The notes: a model not told the origin generated them from the sequence alone. Shown: positions 1 through 8,029, numbered from the stretch's first letter. The stretch is 64,000 nt of DNA from Desulfosarcina ovata subsp. ovata (GCF_009689005.1 NZ_AP021879.1:1178001-1242000), one strand, 5' to 3'. Made by a program: numbers and translations.

Positions 1-2
1 TG

Positions 3-3000
3 ATAGCTCAAAACAAAACGGTCATACGAAGCGATCTATCCGTCGTCCATCAAATGTTTTCACCGAATTATGAAGGGGTTGGGGTCTTTAACGCCGATGG
101 CATTGTTTACTGCGACGGTATCGATATTGCTCGTGAAGGCATTTATATCGGCGACAGACAATATTTCAAAGAGGCAAAGAAAGGCAGGCCTGGAGTTCTC
201 CCTGTGGTCCGATCCCGGGCGACCGGGGCGTCGGTTTTCGGGGTATCCGCACCGATGTTCTCGCCGGAAGGCGATTTTCTCGGCGGAGTGGTGGGCGTGC
301 TCAAAGTCGACCACCTGATCGATTACATTTCTACCATTCAGATCGGAAGAACCGGATACGCATTCATGCTTGATCCGGAGGGCCTGGTGATTGCCCATCC
401 CGATAAAAATATTGTCCTGAAGGTGCACATTAGGGACATGACCGGTCTTGATGCCCTGATCAGCAAGGTAGAAAGCCGCCAGGCCGGTACGGTTTCCTAT
501 ACCTACGCCGGAAAAAAAAAGATCGCGGGATTGGCGCCGGTTGAACTGACCGGGTGGACCATCGGTGTGTGCCAGAACAGGGAAGAGATTCTGTCCTTGG
601 CTCACGACAATATAACCTTCACCCTGATGATCAGTGCGTTGTTTGCGCTCCTGACCATCTTGGCAGTACTGGTCCTTTCCGGCAAAATCAGTGTTCCGGT
701 AGAACAGAAGTTGAGTTATCTTAGCCATGCCCCTGAACAGGCCATGGAGGCGACCCAGGCCGGAGCCTGGGAGGCGGACCCGGTGACCCAAACTGTGACT
801 TTCAGCGACCAGTGGTTCACCATGCTCGGTCGGAAGCCGCAACGTGCCCGCGTTTCCTTAAAAAAAACCGCGGATTTCATCCATCCCGAAGACTATCCTG
901 CGATGATCCGGACCATTGAAGAATTTCTCGCCGGCGGCGGGAAGGGGCAGTCTGAAATCGAATTTCGGCTTCGCCGGGCGGACGGGTCTTGGTGCTGGGT
1001 TCTGTCCAAGAGCCGGGCCATCGAACGTAATGAAAAGGGAGAGCCGGCGCGCATCATCGGACTGGATATCAATATCGAAAAGATCAAGGCGGCCCAGATC
1101 GAACTGGCCCAGAGTGAAAGTCGGTTCCGGGCGCTCTTCCGGCTGGCGCCTTTGCCCCTGGCCGAGGTTGCGGGCGATCGCATCGTCGGAATCAACGAAC
1201 GGTTCCACATGACCCTGGGATATACCATAGGTAACCTGCCAACCCAGGATGTATGGTGGGAAAAGGCCTTCCCGGACCTAAAATACCGCAGCCGGGTCAA
1301 GTCAGGGTGGCAGGCGGAGGTCGACCGGGCACGGAAAGAAAAAACCGATGCGTATGGTGGGGAATGGCAGGTGACAGCCAAGGACGGAACGGTCCACACC
1401 ATGGTCATCAGCGCCGGCGCAATCGGCAACAGCATGCTCATCAGTTTTTTCGACATCACCGAACGCAAACAGATAGAGAACATTCAGCAAGAAAGCCTGG
1501 AGTTGCTCAGGGCCACGTTCGACGCCACCCCAGACGGGATCATGGTGGTGGATCAAAACCTGAACGTGACCCAGGCCAACCGGCAGCTCTATCGGATGTG
1601 GCGCATCCCCAGGGAACTTCAGGGAAATGTCGATGAACAGGCGCTCAGAGAATTTGTTTCGGACCAACTGGTGGATCCTGCGGGTTTTCAAAACCTGGAT
1701 GAGCGCCTGTATCAGAGCCGTACCCAGGATGAATACGAGTTTCTTTTCAAAGATGGTCGGGTTTTCACGTGCTATTCAGCGCCGATGATATTGAATGAAA
1801 ACGAAATCGGACGGGTCTGGGATTTCCGGGACATCTCGAAACAGAAAAGGGCGGAGGCCGAAAGGGAAAAACTTCAAGGGCAACTGCTCCAGGCACAGAA
1901 ACTGGAGGCCATCGGCAACCTTGCCGGTGGCCTGGCCCACGACTTCAACAATATGCTGGGAATCATCACGGGATATGCCGAACTCACCCTGAAGGAACTG
2001 GCTGACAATAATCCGTTTCGAGGAAATATCGAGCAAATCATAGATGCGGCCCAGCGCTCAGCCGCCCTGACACGCCAGCTTTTGATTTTTTCACGCAAAC
2101 AGAGGGTAAAACCGGTGTTGATCGATCTGAACGTCGCGATAAATGCCATGCTGAATATGTTACGACGGCTCATCGGAGAAAACATCGAACTGAATTGGCT
2201 GCCGCCTGATGAGCCATGTCCGGTCAAGATAGACCCATCCCAGCTCGACCAGATACTCTTCAATCTCTGTATCAACGCCCGGGATGCCATCTCGGATATC
2301 GGCCGGATTACCATTAAGGCCGACAGGATCTTTTTCGACGAGACGGCGATCAAAGCCTATGTGGATTGCACTCCCGGGGATTACGTTCACCTATCCATCG
2401 AGGACAACGGCAGCGGCATCGACAAGGAAACGGCGAAGCATGTGTTTGAACCGTTTTTTACCACCAAAGAGGTGGGCCGGGGTACCGGACTGGGGCTTGC
2501 CACTATTTACGGAATCGTCAAGCAAAATGGGGGGGGAATTAAATTTTACAGCGAGCCGGGCAGTGGGACCGTTTTCAACATTTATCTTCCCAAAGCAGCC
2601 GATGAAATTGTACCGGAACAGGCGCAGCACTATGAAAACATCCCGCTTGGCCGGGGAGAAACCATTTTGATTGTAGAAGACGAGCCCTCTCTCATGGAGA
2701 TGGGCCAGATAATGCTGGCGCGTTTGGGGTACGAGGTGTTGCCCGCAACCACACCGGGCGAAGCTATTCAAATGGTCAAGGAATGCAGCGGCGACATCCA
2801 TCTCTTTCTCACCGATGTTATTATGCCGGAAATGAACGGCCGTGAACTGATCGACCGCCTGCTGGACATCCGCCCGGGGACCAAGTACATGTTCATGTCC
2901 GGCTATGCCGCGGATGTCATCACGGGGAAAGGGGCCATAGACCAGGCCTCCAATTTCATTCAAAAACCATTCAATCTGAAAGATTTTGCGGGCAAGCTCC

Positions 3001-3059
3001 GAGAAATCTTGAACGGAAGTGACCGGGAAACCCCGGACGACGTTAAGAAAACCGATTAA
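3..3059 (+). CDS. Hybrid sensor histidine kinase, 5' end outside window
   Basis: The reading frame is open from base 3, so the true start lies to the left; the ATG at 54 is internal. The visible part begins in a periplasmic dCache-like sensor, followed by one membrane helix (about residues 186-211 counted from the ATG at 54), then PAS-type domains including one with the motif GAWEADP. Next come a HisKA box with LAHDFNN (phospho-His about residue 629), a HATPase domain (N box NLCINARDAI, G box GRGTGLGLATIYG) and a C-terminal receiver (EDE acidic pocket, phospho-Asp in TDVIMPEMNG near residue 921). It should sense an extracytoplasmic ligand, autophosphorylate and pass phosphate internally to its receiver. 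No output domain is visible, so a separate phosphotransfer protein or regulator is expected elsewhere. Domain calls are strong; the ligand is unknown. Confidence 0.93.
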   Translation: MAQNKTVIRSDLSVVHQMFSPNYEGVGVFNADGIVYCDGIDIAREGIYIGDRQYFKEAKKGRPGVLPVVRSRATGASVFGVSAPMFSPEGDFLGGVVGVLKVDHLIDYISTIQIGRTGYAFMLDPEGLVIAHPDKNIVLKVHIRDMTGLDALISKVESRQAGTVSYTYAGKKKIAGLAPVELTGWTIGVCQNREEILSLAHDNITFTLMISALFALLTILAVLVLSGKISVPVEQKLSYLSHAPEQAMEATQAGAWEADPVTQTVTFSDQWFTMLGRKPQRARVSLKKTADFIHPEDYPAMIRTIEEFLAGGGKGQSEIEFRLRRADGSWCWVLSKSRAIERNEKGEPARIIGLDINIEKIKAAQIELAQSESRFRALFRLAPLPLAEVAGDRIVGINERFHMTLGYTIGNLPTQDVWWEKAFPDLKYRSRVKSGWQAEVDRARKEKTDAYGGEWQVTAKDGTVHTMVISAGAIGNSMLISFFDITERKQIENIQQESLELLRATFDATPDGIMVVDQNLNVTQANRQLYRMWRIPRELQGNVDEQALREFVSDQLVDPAGFQNLDERLYQSRTQDEYEFLFKDGRVFTCYSAPMILNENEIGRVWDFRDISKQKRAEAEREKLQGQLLQAQKLEAIGNLAGGLAHDFNNMLGIITGYAELTLKELADNNPFRGNIEQIIDAAQRSAALTRQLLIFSRKQRVKPVLIDLNVAINAMLNMLRRLIGENIELNWLPPDEPCPVKIDPSQLDQILFNLCINARDAISDIGRITIKADRIFFDETAIKAYVDCTPGDYVHLSIEDNGSGIDKETAKHVFEPFFTTKEVGRGTGLGLATIYGIVKQNGGGIKFYSEPGSGTVFNIYLPKAADEIVPEQAQHYENIPLGRGETILIVEDEPSLMEMGQIMLARLGYEVLPATTPGEAIQMVKECSGDIHLFLTDVIMPEMNGRELIDRLLDIRPGTKYMFMSGYAADVITGKGAIDQASNFIQKPFNLKDFAGKLREILNGSDRETPDDVKKTD

Positions 3060-3151
3060 AAAATATCCTGAAAAAGTGCGCTTTCGATATCGGAGCTGCC
3101 GCAGATTCGAATGGTTACCTGACGGAAAAAATCCATCGCATCCACATGCAT
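3056..3151 (-). pseudogene. Remnant of the N-terminus of a sigma-54 regulator
   Basis: On the minus strand an ATG at 3151, with a good ribosome site (GGAGGG) about 9 bases upstream, opens 31 codons containing DFFRQVTIRICGSSDIESAL. This resembles the first residues of GAF-domain sigma-54-dependent regulators of Desulfobacterota (typically FFREATLRICSSLDIEKAL). The frame stops after SALFQDIF, where it runs into the 3' end of the sensor kinase. The rest of the regulator is missing, so this looks like the truncated start of a deleted gene. The family match is from memory. Confidence 0.5.
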
Positions 3152-3342
3152 AATCCGGTTCCCTCCTGGATGGAATCCAACCGACTCCATCAGGCTGCCA
3201 TATTTTTCAGATGCGCATCGCAGCCAATGCCGCATTCAACATATCATGAAGAATTTCGTCAAATCGCCATTGAATACGCCGATCATGATGAGGAGTGGGA
3301 GGCCTTATCTCAGTAAATTTCGTTTCCCCATGGGTGAGGGTT

Positions 3343-4008
3343 TTATCTGTCGAACAAGTCCGGAAGGTTGCCCCAGCGTGAATCCGGGTCCGCACTGATT
3401 CGTGCTAACACGGCGTCCAGCGCCTGCCACATGGCCTCGTCGGCCAGTTCAAAGGAGTGGCCCCAGAAATAGAAAACACCGCAGCGCTTGGCTTCATCGT
3501 AGCGCTGCCAGAAATCGGGTGCCAAAAAATGACAACTGGGGTGAAATGCCATGGGGTCCGCCGGAGAAAAGGCATCTGCTGTCGAGTCCACCGTACGGGC
3601 ATACAGGTGCCCGGCTTTGCGAACCAGCGCCATCACCGCCGGGTTGACCGCACCAAAGGGGTAGGCAAATCCGGCGACCCGCTGACCGAAAAACTGCTGC
3701 AGCCGTTCACGACCGACGGCGATCTCTTGCCGCGCCGCTTCGGTGGGCATCTCGCACAGATTGGCATGGGTCAGGCTGTGGTTGGCGATGGTAAACCCGT
3801 CATAGACGCTCCGCATCTCATTCCATCCCAGGCGCCATACTTCCTGTCCCGCGTGCATCCAGCCGAACCGGCGCTGATTTTCGTGCAAGCCGGCGCACAG
3901 GTTGAACGTGGCCGGTATGCCCATCCGGCGCAGCAGATCCGCCAGTCGGGCGTCCGTGGTCACCCCGTCATCCCAGCACTGGACGACAATGCATGGGCTA
4001 TCCGGCAT
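3343..4008 (-). CDS. Polysaccharide deacetylase family protein (CE4)
   Basis: A 221-residue protein with the NodB-homology signature. It has the N-terminal metal/catalytic Asp motif WDDG (residues 12-15), a CE4 motif 2 histidine pair in NHSLTH and the motif AYPFG. These are expected to bind a divalent metal and remove N-acetyl or similar groups from a glycan. No signal peptide or membrane segment is visible, so it is probably cytoplasmic, like deacetylases acting on glycan precursors or lipid-linked sugars. It is the distal gene of a minus-strand unit that starts near a cobalamin riboswitch; whether the riboswitch controls it is unclear. The substrate is not predictable. Confidence 0.85.
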   Translation of the reverse strand: MPDSPCIVVQCWDDGVTTDARLADLLRRMGIPATFNLCAGLHENQRRFGWMHAGQEVWRLGWNEMRSVYDGFTIANHSLTHANLCEMPTEAARQEIAVGRERLQQFFGQRVAGFAYPFGAVNPAVMALVRKAGHLYARTVDSTADAFSPADPMAFHPSCHFLAPDFWQRYDEAKRCGVFYFWGHSFELADEAMWQALDAVLARISADPDSRWGNLPDLFDR

Positions 4009-4036
4009 AAGTTACCGTACCCGTCTTCTGGACGCA

Positions 4037-4306
4037 TCAATCATCATCAAAGTGCCGCCCTTTTCTACTCATGCGTGTCGGAGAATGCAATGCGGTTTCA
4101 AATAATTCCGCGCTATCATATAAGCCGATCAGATTTTTGCATGATGTGCAGAACTTGCGGGGAATCCCGCGACCGGTCCACAACATGTAAACCTGGTGAA
4201 ACTCCCCGCATCTGGGGCAAATGCACGTGACGATTCTCTTCTTGTATTTATGTTGTCGCACGATCGTTTGAATACGTGTTCGGGAGGTTAGGTGAAGAGT
4301 ATGCAA
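4037..4306 (-). CDS. Small zinc-ribbon protein of unknown function, start uncertain
   Basis: Up to 89 residues containing a CPRCG ... CTSC pair, a typical four-Cys zinc ribbon, followed by an acidic tail. The only in-frame start at the listed end is TTG without a clear ribosome site, directly after an in-frame TGA; a GTG lies further inside. A much better start (ATG at 4367 with AAGGAG) opens a different frame that overlaps this one. Either this gene starts at a weak codon or a frameshift has separated it from its real start. It lies 28 bases before the deacetylase. Function is not recognised. Confidence 0.5.
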   Translation of the reverse strand: MHTLHLTSRTRIQTIVRQHKYKKRIVTCICPRCGEFHQVYMLWTGRGIPRKFCTSCKNLIGLYDSAELFETALHSPTRMSRKGRHFDDD

Positions 4307-4367
4307 TCAGATGCCGGTCAATCCCGGATTTCGTACGGTAAACCTTGATGAAACAATGAAGAAACAT
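4248..4367 (-). CDS. Candidate 39-residue ORF with strong ribosome site
   Basis: The ATG at 4367 sits about 6 bases after AAAAGGAG, the best translation start between the riboswitch at 4687-5012 and the deacetylase. The product (start MFLHCFIKVYRTKSGID) is 39 residues and overlaps the zinc-ribbon ORF in another frame. It could be a coupling or leader ORF, or the true N-terminus of the zinc-ribbon gene separated by a frameshift. No family is recognised. Confidence 0.35.
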   Translation of the reverse strand: MFLHCFIKVYRTKSGIDRHLIAYSSPNLPNTYSNDRATT

Positions 4368-4686
4368 GATACTTCTCCTTTTGCTGATTGATGTTGATCG
4401 TTGTCCGTCTCGGTCCCCTTCAGTAAGCCGGGGGCCTTAAAAAGAATCCGAGATCCTATTCAGCGCGTTTGCGTTGATTTACCGAGAAGCTGAGTGAGTA
4501 GAAGTGGACAAAGTGAGGCAGTGGGGTGATCGTCACGGTTTGTTTTCCGTTGCTGGAAGCCGGTCTGTTGATTGAAGCAACCCATTCTGATTGCATCGGC
4601 TTTGGATGATGACCGCGAGGAAGATGCGGTTGTCTCCCGTGAAAATCCGTCCCGTCGCTGTACACCGCAGCTGGTCGGCAGTCGGC
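4368..4686. other. Leader region without recognised gene
   Basis: About 320 bases between the 3' end of the minus-strand cobalamin riboswitch and the first good start codon at 4367. No convincing protein and no clear terminator with a U-run was seen, so how this riboswitch acts is not evident. A 69-codon minus-strand frame exists at 4456-4665 but has no ribosome site or recognisable content. Confidence 0.4.
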
Positions 4687-5012
4687 AAGGCAGGTCTTCT
4701 GGCTTTCGGATCATCCTACTCTCCGCACCTTCCCATCCGTTTAGGCGATTGGCGGAAAAGAATGTCCCATATTGTGCCGGATTTTTTTTCGTCTTCAAGG
4801 CGGAGCCAAGGTTGCATACTTTACGTATTCGGCCTTGGCACCAACGCAGAAGACGGGAAAAAAGACAAGCAAGATGGGATATTCTTTGACAGAAATCGCC
4901 TAAATTCTTTTGGACGGTGGCAACAACGGATTTCGTCCCCGATCACAGCGGCGGGACCACTCCCGATTTGCACGGGATTCCCTATTGAGCCGTTTGGCAC
5001 CTTACAATCGTA
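4687..5012 (-). promoter_or_regulatory. Cobalamin riboswitch, enlarged by an element in its variable stem
   Basis: Read on the minus strand it has the conserved blocks of the cobalamin riboswitch in order: GGTGCC near the 5' end, AATAGGGAA, CCCGCCGCTGT, GCCAC, GGGAAGG, AGTAGGATGATCCG, and the 3' block AGCCAGAAGACCTGCC. The usual distance between GCCAC and GGGAAGG is expanded. A 9-bp stem (TTTAGGCGA with TCGCCTAAA) closes a loop that contains a 131-bp palindromic element (4757-4887). It faces the zinc-ribbon/deacetylase unit. It binds adenosyl- or methyl-type cobalamin in known examples; the effect here is not predictable. Confidence 0.9.
4757..4887 (+). repeat. Palindromic element A (AAGGCG...AACGC core)
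   Basis: Nested inverted repeat. The outer arms AAAGAATGTCCCAT and ATGGGATATTCTTT pair almost perfectly, then TTTTTT and CGTCTTC pair with GAAGACG and AAAAAA. AAGGCG (4797-4802) follows, then the inner arm GCCAAGG pairing with CCTTGGC around an ATAC...GTAT centre, then AACGC (4843-4847). Three other elements in this window share the AAGGC/AACGC core and layout with different arm sequences. This copy sits in the variable loop of a riboswitch. Confidence 0.7.
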
Positions 5013-5128
5013 TTTTACTGCTCCAATTGATCGAAATTGTCAAGGGTAAGATAGAGAATGATCGTGAGCCTGTTATTTTTCTGCCAAAAACCCATTGACA
5101 TAAATGCACGTTCTGCTAAAAGGGATTG

Positions 5129-5284
5129 CAAGGTGCCGCAAGGCTTAATAGGGAATCCCGTTAGAACCGGGGACGGTCCCGCCGCTGTATTCGGGGACGA
5201 AATCCGTAAATGCCACTGTCTTATATGGTTAAGACGGGAAGGCGCGGAGAGTAGGATGATCCGAGAGTCAGAAGACCTGCCTTA
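5129..5284 (+). promoter_or_regulatory. Cobalamin riboswitch
   Basis: Plus-strand blocks in order: AAGGTGCC, AATAGGGAATCCCG, CCCGCCGCTGT, ATGCCACTG, a variable hairpin (GTCTTA...TAAGAC), GGGAAGG, AGAGTAGGATGATCCG and AGTCAGAAGACCTGCC. The length is typical. An intrinsic terminator follows about 70 bases downstream, so transcription termination is the likely mechanism. It diverges from the riboswitch at 4687-5012. The first gene downstream is the Nif11-like gene at 5971, beyond three terminator-like structures. Confidence 0.95.
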
Positions 5285-5351
5285 ACAAATCAGCCATGCC
5301 CACGGCGATCTGGGTCAATGGCAACCGTAAAGGGTCAAGTAAGCTGGGTGC

Positions 5352-5388
5352 AGCCCTTCATGCGAGCAGAGGCATGAAGGGCTTTTTG
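5352..5388 (+). terminator. Terminator of the plus-strand cobalamin riboswitch
   Basis: Perfect 12-bp stem AGCCCTTCATGC / GCATGAAGGGCT with an 8-base loop, followed directly by TTTTT. It fits an expression platform for the riboswitch at 5129-5284. Confidence 0.85.
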
Positions 5389-5421
5389 TATTATACCGGT
5401 TAATGCCGCACCCTGATCCAA

Positions 5422-5464
5422 AAAACGGGGGAGGATTTCGGGCAGGAAATCCCCCCCCGTTTTG
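5422..5464. terminator. Second, probably bidirectional, terminator hairpin
   Basis: AAAACGGGGGAGGATTTC pairs with GGAAATCCCCCCCCGTTTT with a few mismatches. A-rich and T-rich ends on either side allow termination in both directions. It lies about 35 bases after the first terminator. Confidence 0.6.
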
Positions 5465-5541
5465 GCCTACTCAACATTTGATGGTCTCGTAAAAAGTCGC
5501 CGTTCAGACGGATTAAACCGCAAAATCCAATGCGCCTTCCC

Positions 5542-5634
5542 CACGCATCCTCTCCATGCGTGTAGCGCTGGGTGTCCGGTATGCGCAAGCACCGGAAGAC
5601 AATCGGATGGTCTTGACAGCACCCAGCGCTTTTT
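5542..5634 (+). ncRNA. Structured RNA: hairpin plus three-way junction ending in a U-run
   Basis: A 7-bp hairpin (CACGCAT / ATGCGTG) is followed by a fold closed by an 11-bp helix, AGCGCTGGGTG (5564-5574) with CACCCAGCGCT (5620-5630), then TTTT. Inside are a hairpin TCCGG...CCGGA capped by TGC-GCAA-GCA, with a GNRA-type tetraloop, and a 5-bp hairpin AAGAC/GTCTT. This could be the 3' end of a small RNA or an elaborate terminator. It matches no riboswitch class I recognise. Confidence 0.45.
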
Positions 5635-5970
5635 CATTAGAAGCATTACATTTTTGAAGACAAAATGAACAACATTTACATATTTGTATATCGATTTTCG
5701 TCTTCCAGGCTTAACCGGCTTTATCCATGCCCCTTTCCCCTTCCTTGCCATCCGACATCCATTTGGCCGACATCACCATGGATTAGTCCGGTAAAACACC
5801 CCTTTATGCCAAACGCACCTTTATGCTCATGGGGACCCGATAGCGTCGCGTGGGAAAATGGCCTCGCCATGGAATCCCTGGTATGGACCTTGCTGGGTAT
5901 TTGATGAAACGATAACTGTCCGATCATTAACCGGTGCCTCAATATTTTCACCGGCCAGGAAAGGAGCCCC
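5635..5970. other. Gene-free stretch before the Nif11-like gene
   Basis: About 335 bases with no convincing gene. A 79-codon plus-strand frame at 5665-5904 has proline- and serine-rich, low-information content and no good ribosome site. A promoter for the downstream pair probably lies here, but no clear -35/-10 or -24/-12 match was found. Confidence 0.4.
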
Positions 5971-6261
5971 ATGACCATTGGCAACGCGCTTAAATTTATC
6001 AAACGAGGAATGACAGACAAGGGCCTGCGGGCGCGGTTGAACGCCGCGACAAGCGTCCAGGCCGTTGAGGAAATTCTCATCGAGGAAAATATCCCCTTCT
6101 CGACCCACGACTTTGACGAAGCCTTTCACCATCAACTGACCCTTTGCCAGGAGGAGGAGGAAGCAGACCAACTCAAGGAATTTAGAATGTGGTGGACCTT
6201 GTTGTTCCAACTCATCGAACCGGCTGCCTGTCCCAGCGGGTGCGGCGGCTGTAACCCATAA
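5971..6261 (+). CDS. Nif11-domain peptide with Cys-rich C-terminus
   Basis: A 96-residue protein with a good ribosome site (AAGGAG, 6 bases before ATG). Residues 1-50 follow the Nif11/NHLP leader pattern: short helix GNALKFIKRGMTDKGLRARL, a mid-helix with VEEILIEENIPFS, and an acidic region. The end is short and rich in Cys and Gly (CPSGCGGCNP). In this family the Nif11 part is a leader for RiPP-modifying enzymes or a stand-alone protein of unknown role. No RiPP enzyme or exporter gene is seen nearby, so a metal-binding role for the Cys cluster is an alternative. It lies downstream of a cobalamin riboswitch and 21 bases before the next gene, probably co-transcribed with it. Confidence 0.7.
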   Translation: MTIGNALKFIKRGMTDKGLRARLNAATSVQAVEEILIEENIPFSTHDFDEAFHHQLTLCQEEEEADQLKEFRMWWTLLFQLIEPAACPSGCGGCNP

Positions 6262-6282
6262 CCGATTGAAAGGACATTGTTC

Positions 6283-6531
6283 ATGCAAAAATCAACGCTG
6301 GAAAAAATTTTTGAGTACGCCTCCATGCCGCTCCATGGCACTCTCTCCCGCAAGCTGCGCAAGGACATCAGTTGCCAGGTCAACGATGAGAAAGTTTATT
6401 CCAACGCCACCCTGTTTTTGGGCGAAGAGTTCGTACGCATTACCGAAACCGAGAAAGGCATAACCACCAACACCTATTACGATTGGGATGGAATTGCCTC
6501 AGTCCGCACCATTGCCAAGATCCCCGATTAA
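6283..6531 (+). CDS. Conserved-looking hypothetical protein, partner of the Nif11-like gene
   Basis: The ATG at 6283 is preferred because AAAGGAC lies 8 bases upstream; an in-frame TTG at 6277 is possible. The product is 82 residues, soluble, with a short helical N-terminus and a beta-rich second half (NATLFLGEEFVRITETEKG, TNTYYDWDGIASV). It has one Cys and no membrane segment. Composition and spacing suggest a real gene co-transcribed with the upstream Nif11-like gene. No family is recognised. Confidence 0.6.
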   Translation: MQKSTLEKIFEYASMPLHGTLSRKLRKDISCQVNDEKVYSNATLFLGEEFVRITETEKGITTNTYYDWDGIASVRTIAKIPD

Positions 6532-6541
6532 TCGCATGATT

Positions 6542-6583
6542 CAGGTGCCCAAACGATTAAATTACCCATCGCTTGGGCACCTG
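6542..6583. terminator. Terminator between convergent genes
   Basis: Perfect 11-bp inverted repeat CAGGTGCCCAA / TTGGGCACCTG with a 20-base loop, between the ends of the plus-strand gene at 6531 and the minus-strand gene at 6615. There is no long U-run, so efficiency is uncertain. Confidence 0.6.
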
Positions 6584-6614
6584 TTGGCGCTATGGCTTGA
6601 AGTTATCGGGTTCC

Positions 6615-7805
6615 TTACTCTTCAGGTGTTGCGAAGGACGCTGCATTGCTTTCGAGCACATTGATCGTATCGACCCCCGGTCGGGCGAGGGATTTGGGAA
6701 CAACGGAACCATTCAATTCAAACTCTGCCAAAACCTTGACAAACGTTTCGGGTTCATCCATTTTTTCCAGATAATACAGATCCATGCAGAGCTTGTTGAT
6801 CGTACTGTTCGTATAATTCCCGCATGTATCCGAAAGATCGGCCCAGTCGAACCCGAGCACGATTCCGTCCCATACCCCGCTATCCGGATCCTGGTAATAG
6901 ACAATCGTATCGGCGGAGACACCAACATCACCAACACCATCACCATCGGCCCATTCCGGCCAACCATCAATATCCGCATCGGTGGCATAGGCCACGGCAT
7001 AGCCTCTTTTCCCCGGCGTGGCGTTCAACATACTCAGAAATGCATCCTCCTTGCACCAGGGCTGCACGGTATGCACAAAATAGCTCCCCCCAGGGTTCGA
7101 GAAGTAGGACTTTGCATAAAGGGCCTCGATGATTCCGGAAGTTACGCCCGGGCAGTAGTGGTCATGGAATTCGAAGGCGCGGATGGCATACACTGGCGCT
7201 CCCTCCGCCACCGCGTTGGCAATAGTCACGATCCTGAACTCATTGCCGCCAAAAATTTCAGCGTCGAATTTTTCGGCATAGATCTCCTCATTTGCATACA
7301 AATGCTCGGCGTTAATCTTCTCACACGCGGTGGTCGAGAAAAACTGGCTGCTTTTCTTATGCTTCCCACAACAGCCGGCATACACCGCATCGGGGTCCAC
7401 CTCGAGGTAAGCGCAATACCCGGAGCGCGGTTGATAGACGGCAAACCAGAGCGCCTTTTCCGCAGCACTGTGGATCTCCACCAGGCTGTTGTCACCCCGG
7501 CCGACGCCCAGCACCTGAACCAGGCCGTCCAAGGCAGCCATGGTGGATTGTTCGTCGACCTCTGCATAACCGGCGTTGGTCAAGGCAATGTATCCCTTGG
7601 CGCCATTGAAACGATGGGATGAGCGGGACAGCATTTTAACCGCCTTGGTGGCAGCCTGTCGGCCGACGGTTTTCCAGTAGGTATAATCACTGTCCGTGGA
7701 GCAGTCCCGGGCCGATGCGGAAAATGCAAATCCGGTAATCAACAGAAACATCATCGAAATTGAGACAACAACCGTTTTCACTGCAGTTCTCTTTTGACGA
7801 AACAT
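6615..7805 (-). CDS. Exported FmdE-domain protein
   Basis: A 396-residue protein with an N-terminal signal segment (VVVSISMMFLLITGFAFSASA) and a good ribosome site (CAAAAGGAG). The central and C-terminal parts show the FmdE pattern: FHDHYCPGVTSG (metal-ligand His/Cys), QPWCKEDAFLS and TPGKRGYAVAY. A cytoplasmic FmdE is linked to the Mo/W formylmethanofuran dehydrogenase operon of methanogens, but exported homologues occur in sulfate reducers with unknown function. This one has extra cysteines (AGCCGKHK). It is the last gene of the ABC-importer operon and a paralogue of its upstream neighbour. A periplasmic metal- or cofactor-binding role is inferred. Confidence 0.8.
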   Translation of the reverse strand: MFRQKRTAVKTVVVSISMMFLLITGFAFSASARDCSTDSDYTYWKTVGRQAATKAVKMLSRSSHRFNGAKGYIALTNAGYAEVDEQSTMAALDGLVQVLGVGRGDNSLVEIHSAAEKALWFAVYQPRSGYCAYLEVDPDAVYAGCCGKHKKSSQFFSTTACEKINAEHLYANEEIYAEKFDAEIFGGNEFRIVTIANAVAEGAPVYAIRAFEFHDHYCPGVTSGIIEALYAKSYFSNPGGSYFVHTVQPWCKEDAFLSMLNATPGKRGYAVAYATDADIDGWPEWADGDGVGDVGVSADTIVYYQDPDSGVWDGIVLGFDWADLSDTCGNYTNSTINKLCMDLYYLEKMDEPETFVKVLAEFELNGSVVPKSLARPGVDTINVLESNAASFATPEE

Positions 7806-8029
7806 GAAGATCTCCTTTTGTAGTCAACATTCGTTTATGCCGCACCAGGTGCCTCCGGCACCCTGTGGAAACCTTCCCTGTTTCGTTGCGTTGTCTTGCG
7901 GCCTGGACAGGATCAGTGTAATAAACCTTCTCATTTGTGTCGGATCGATATCCTTCTGTGGATATCCGCTTCGTTAAGGCCCGTCGCCGAGCACTTCCTT
8001 TCCATTGAAAACGACGGGGTAAAATGGTG

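Noticed and set aside
4456-4665. A 69-residue minus-strand protein right after the riboswitch
   Set aside because: No ribosome site and no protein-like composition; the strong start codon is further down at 4367.
5665-5904. A 79-residue protein before the Nif11-like gene
   Set aside because: No ribosome site, low-information proline- and serine-rich content, and no relation to known proteins.
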